A stretch of 64,000 bases of DNA from positions 1 to 64,000 of the forward strand of contig NZ_AULW01000057.1 of the NCBI RefSeq assembly GCF_000422485.1, in the 5' to 3' direction. The DNA is from Paenibacillus pasadenensis DSM 19293. GTDB lineage: Bacteria; Bacillota; Bacilli; Paenibacillales; Paenibacillaceae. Shown here in pieces: positions 60,931 to 64,000 of the stretch (positions within the stretch are counted from its first letter, which is position 1; every line of letters begins with the position of its first letter). The notes beneath the pieces were generated by a model. The model did not search any database. It saw nothing but the letters and a program-made list of their open reading frames with translations, and was not told where the DNA came from. Position numbers and translations under genes: made by a program.

Positions 60931-60960
60931 GGATGAAAATATCTTCGCGCCGCCCGGAGG

Positions 60961-62208
60961 TCAGATCCAGCCGATCATCGTCAGCACGAGGCCGATCAGG
61001 AAGCCGCATACCGCGCCGTTGACGCGGATCCACTGCAGGTCGCTGCCCACCTTGGACTCCAGCATGTCGACAAGCTGCTTGTCGTCGAGCTTGTTGAGGT
61101 TGTCGCGGACGAGCAGGCCGATGCGGTAATGGTTGCTTTCGATCGCCTGCACGAGCAAGCTCGACAGCCGGTCCTCCCAGCCGCGCACGAGCTCCGGCTC
61201 GGCCGCCAGCCGGTCGCGGACCGCCTTCATCGCCGCCAGCACGAAGCGGCCGCCTTTGCGCTTGTCCTGCTCCAGCACGTCCAGCAGCTTGCGGCGCAGC
61301 TCCTCCGCCTTGGCGGAAACGAATTCGGCAGCCTCGGCCGACTCCAGCTTCAGCGCGGCCCATTCCTTGGCTTTGCCCAGGCTCTCGCCGTCCTCGGCCA
61401 GGCCGACCAGCCGCGAGCGCAGCTCCAGCAGCAGCGCATCGCGCTGGCGGCTGCCCGGCGTCGTCAGATCCTTCACTCCGGACAGCAGCATATGCTGGAG
61501 CATCGCGCCCATCTTGTCCTCGTTCATGAAGCCGGCGAAAGCCTGCACGGCGAAGCCCATGAAGCCGCCGACCTGCAGCTCCTGCAGCTTGGCCTGAGCA
61601 AGCTCGCCGAGCATCTTGCCGGTGGACGGCTTGGAGATCCAGTCGATCGCCTGATCCAGCGCGTAGTCCAGCGCCTTCTCGTCCCATCCCTCGCGGATGA
61701 CCGCGCTTGCAGCCCGCTCCGCCAGCGGCTGCAGCTCGATCCCTCTTGCATAGCCCGCCGCACCCTGCAGCAGCGAGGCGGCGAGCTTCTCCGCAGGCAG
61801 CCTCTCGACGACGCCTTGGAGAGCGGTCAGCACGGCCTCGCGGTTGTGCCGCTTCGCGAGCATGCGTACGGCATACCGGCCGGCGCTCTGGATCAGGTTC
61901 AGGTTGCGCAGCCGGGCGCTGATGCTCTCCTTGTTGAGCAGCTCGTTCTCGAGCGAGGAGACGAGCGCGTTGATGAGCTTCGGCTTGTTTTTGAGCAGCA
62001 GGTTCGTATGGGGTATTTTCAGCCCCAGCGGATGGCGGAACAGCGCCGATACCGCGAACCAGTCGGCGATGCCGCCGACAAGGCCGGCCTCGAAGCCGCC
62101 CTGCAGCAGCTCCACCGCGCGTCCGCCGCCGTCCGCCAGCGCGGTCGTGACCGCGAATCCCGCCGCCATGACGCCCAGCGAGGCGGTTGCCGCATATCTC
62201 GTTTTCAT
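60961..62208 (-). CDS. DUF445 family membrane-associated protein
   Basis: The 415-residue protein has an N-terminal hydrophobic segment (ATASLGVMAAGFAVTTALA), then GGFEAGLVGGIADWFAVSALFRHPLGLKIPHT, the DUF445 hallmark. A long helical domain follows, and a last transmembrane helix (GAVCGFLIGLVLTMIGWI) is preceded by LQWIRVNGA. Family members are membrane proteins of unknown function. The start at 62208 follows GGGGGAT; a longer start at 62229 lacks one. It is transcribed alone and converges on the small protein gene. Confidence 0.88.
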   Translation of the reverse strand: MKTRYAATASLGVMAAGFAVTTALADGGGRAVELLQGGFEAGLVGGIADWFAVSALFRHPLGLKIPHTNLLLKNKPKLINALVSSLENELLNKESISARLRNLNLIQSAGRYAVRMLAKRHNREAVLTALQGVVERLPAEKLAASLLQGAAGYARGIELQPLAERAASAVIREGWDEKALDYALDQAIDWISKPSTGKMLGELAQAKLQELQVGGFMGFAVQAFAGFMNEDKMGAMLQHMLLSGVKDLTTPGSRQRDALLLELRSRLVGLAEDGESLGKAKEWAALKLESAEAAEFVSAKAEELRRKLLDVLEQDKRKGGRFVLAAMKAVRDRLAAEPELVRGWEDRLSSLLVQAIESNHYRIGLLVRDNLNKLDDKQLVDMLESKVGSDLQWIRVNGAVCGFLIGLVLTMIGWI

Positions 62209-62296
62209 GATGATCCCCCGATTCGGCATTAAGCTACTTTATTGATTATAACCAAGTTGCGGGCATAGCGAAAATAGCGCGTCCGGAAATCGGCTG

Positions 62297-62352
62297 CCGA
62301 AAAAACGCAAACGCGGGAAAAGGCGCTTCGCCTCTCCCCGCGTTTGCGTCTG
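62297..62352 (-). terminator. Strong intrinsic terminator after the repetitive WIAG-tail gene
   Basis: On the minus strand ACGCAAACGCGGG pairs with CCCGCGTTTGCGT, with an extra inner stem GGCG/CGCC, and runs into six T. Confidence 0.92.
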
Positions 62353-62398
62353 GCAAGCGCTCCGAACCGGAGCGCATCCACAGCCTTCCTTCTCGTCC

Positions 62399-64000
62399 TC
62401 AGTCGGCCGCGATCCAGTCGACCGAGCCGCTCGGAGGCGGTCCGAACCGGGTGCGGACGACGGCGAGAATCGCGCAGTCCGCTTCTTTTCGGCGGATGAC
62501 GACCGAGCAGGACGGATGGTCGCAGCTGACGGCGAGCGAGTAGGCCGCCTCGCCGAAGCTTCGGTCGAAGGCGATGCGCAGCTCGACCTCCGCGTCCGTC
62601 TCGCCAAAGGCGAAGGGGACGATTCCATGCGCAGTCTGCCGGCAAGCGGCCAGCCTCGCTTGCGCGTCGGCAAGAGTAGCGGCCGCATCCTGGACATCCG
62701 CCTGCAGCTTTTGGCAAAGGGCCTCGGTCCGGGCCAGCGCGTCCTCCATCGTCTGGCAGCGGGCTTTCCACGTTTCCAGCTCATGCGCGAGCTCCTGCCT
62801 TCCGGCTTCCGCCAGCTGGCGGAAATGCTCCAGCACGTCTTCGTTCAGGCTGGAGAGCGCAATCGATCCCGACTGCAGATGACGGCTGCCGACCGCGCCT
62901 TCCGCCAGCTGCTCCGAGCCGACGGCTCCGAGCTCCAGCCGGCTCCGGTCTACCGCGCCTTCCGCCAGCCGGCTTCGATCCACAGCCCCTTCGGCCAAAT
63001 GCTCCGTGCCGACGGCGCACGCTTCCAGCTGCTCCGAGCCTACTGCTCCGGCCGCCAATCGGCTTCGGTCCACCGCTCCCGATGCCAGCTGCTCCGTACC
63101 GACGCTGCCCGGTTCCAGCTGATCGGCTCCTACCGCTCCGGCCGCCAATCGGCTTCGGTCCACAGCGCCTTCCGCCAGCTGCTCCCGTCCGACGCTGCCT
63201 GCCTCCAACTGCTCCGAACCTATCGCTCCAACCGCCAGTCGGCTTCGGTCCACCGATCCTTCCGCCAGCTGCTCCGTACCGACGCATCCCGGCTCTAGCT
63301 GCTCCGAGCCTACTGCTCCGGCCGCCAATCGGCTTCGGTCCACAGCACCTTCCGCCAGCTGCTCCCGTCCGACGCTGCCTGCCTCCAGCTGCTCCGAGCC
63401 TATCGCTCCAACCGCCAGTCGGCTTCGGTCCACAGCGCCTTCCGCCAGCTGCACCGTTCCAACGGCGCCTCGCTCCAGCTGCTCCGTCCCAACGGCGCCT
63501 TGCTGCAGCTGCAGCCGTCCGACCGAGTCCGGCGCCAGCTTGGAGGCGGCGACGCTCTGGTCCGCCAGCTTGTCGCCCGTCACGGCCCCGGCCACGAGCT
63601 TATCCGTGGATACCGACTCCGGAGACAGCTTCAGCGAGCTGACCATATAGTCCGCCAGATGCCGGGCGGTCACCGAGCGCTCCGCCAGCACCCTGCCGTC
63701 GACCGCTCCATCCGCAAGCTGAGGGCTTGCGACCGAGCGCTCCGCCAGCGCCTGCAGCTCGACCGAGCCTGGAGCCAGATGGCGGGCCTCGACCGCATCA
63801 TCGGCCAGGCGGGAGGCGTCGATCGCTTTTTCCGCGACATGATGAAGGCAGACGGCTTGAGGCGCCAGGTGGCTGCGGCCTACCGATCCTGGAGCGAGCT
63901 GGACCGGACCGACGCTGCCGTCCGCCAGATGACGGCGCTCTACCGCTTCCTCGCCCAGCTCGCCGGGGCCGACCGCCTCGGCCGCGAGCTTGCTGCGCGA
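62399..64000 (-). CDS. Repetitive WIAG-tail protein, N-terminus beyond the window
   Basis: At least 534 residues are visible; the frame is open at the right edge. It begins with many 10-residue repeats of the type GAVDRSRLAE / GSVGREQLAE / GAIGSEQLEA, with Gly, small, Val/Ile and x-x-x-x-Leu spacing that suggests a stacked beta structure. A larger 60-residue block is duplicated inside. A helical segment follows (VLEHFRQLAEAGRQELAHEL). The WIAG-tail domain ends GSVDWIAAD and matches the protein at 3914-4834. A surface or spore-coat location is inferred. A strong terminator follows. Confidence 0.75.
   Translation of the reverse strand, partial: SRSKLAAEAVGPGELGEEAVERRHLADGSVGPVQLAPGSVGRSHLAPQAVCLHHVAEKAIDASRLADDAVEARHLAPGSVELQALAERSVASPQLADGAVDGRVLAERSVTARHLADYMVSSLKLSPESVSTDKLVAGAVTGDKLADQSVAASKLAPDSVGRLQLQQGAVGTEQLERGAVGTVQLAEGAVDRSRLAVGAIGSEQLEAGSVGREQLAEGAVDRSRLAAGAVGSEQLEPGCVGTEQLAEGSVDRSRLAVGAIGSEQLEAGSVGREQLAEGAVDRSRLAAGAVGADQLEPGSVGTEQLASGAVDRSRLAAGAVGSEQLEACAVGTEHLAEGAVDRSRLAEGAVDRSRLELGAVGSEQLAEGAVGSRHLQSGSIALSSLNEDVLEHFRQLAEAGRQELAHELETWKARCQTMEDALARTEALCQKLQADVQDAAATLADAQARLAACRQTAHGIVPFAFGETDAEVELRIAFDRSFGEAAYSLAVSCDHPSCSVVIRRKEADCAILAVVRTRFGPPPSGSVDWIAAD
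62870..63650. repeat. 30-bp repeats encoding decapeptides in the WIAG-tail protein
   Basis: Units are degenerate 30-bp blocks. A 180-bp block starting DRSRLAVGAIGSEQLEAGSV is repeated with small changes, indicating recent tandem duplication. More diverged units continue to the window edge. Confidence 0.85.

Noticed and set aside
62870-63650. A CRISPR or non-coding minisatellite
   Set aside because: The 30-bp units keep one open frame and encode regular decapeptides joined to a WIAG-tail domain.

Overview
The window looks like a chromosomal segment of a high-GC Paenibacillus-type Firmicute. This rests on strong AGGAGG-type ribosome binding sites, sigma-A-like promoters, SLH-anchored surface proteins, an Ecs ABC transporter, DUF3055 and DUF445 proteins, WIAG-tail proteins and a TPP-riboswitch thiamine operon. 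Most of the sequence is very GC-rich, so long open frames antisense to real genes are common and were left out.

Layout. 1-280 is the end of an IS256-family element, followed by four 51-bp hairpin-forming repeats. 501-5675 (minus) holds a sugar nucleotidyltransferase, two GT2-fold proteins, a WIAG-tail protein and an unknown membrane-anchored protein. 5823-13700 (minus) is a thiamine operon in the order thiC, thiF, thiE-thiS fusion, thiG, thiO, thiD, behind a promoter, a TPP riboswitch and a terminator. 13794-22249 (minus) holds a giant SLH-anchored S8 protease with leucine-rich repeats and an ArsR-type regulator. 22372-22558 is a second, truncated copy of the thiC start and leader. 22763-31248 (minus) is a low-GC island: a GBS_Bsp-like repeat protein, an RHS toxin with a Hint domain and a colicin-D-like C-terminus, its immunity protein, and a broken orphan toxin tail with its own immunity gene.

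The right half returns to high GC. It carries a DUF1349 protein, a GT4 glycosyltransferase, a TspO-like membrane protein, phosphatidylserine decarboxylase, a MocR-type regulator divergent from a flavin-barrel protein, an SLH-anchored two-module nucleotidase with an apparent frameshift in its signal peptide, a 2.8-kilo-residue cyclic-glucan-synthase-like protein, an AraC regulator, an aminotransferase, an SDR-helicase-ecsA-ecsB operon, a CheX protein, an HRDC protein, DUF3055, a small hydrophilic protein, a DUF445 protein, and a repetitive WIAG-tail protein that runs off the right edge.

How genes work together. The thi genes make the thiazole and pyrimidine halves of thiamine and join them, under TPP control. 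The RHS locus is a contact or secreted toxin system with matching immunity genes. The two SLH proteins and the WIAG-tail and glycosyltransferase genes point to a heavily decorated cell or spore surface. All functions are read from sequence and family knowledge; no searches were run.
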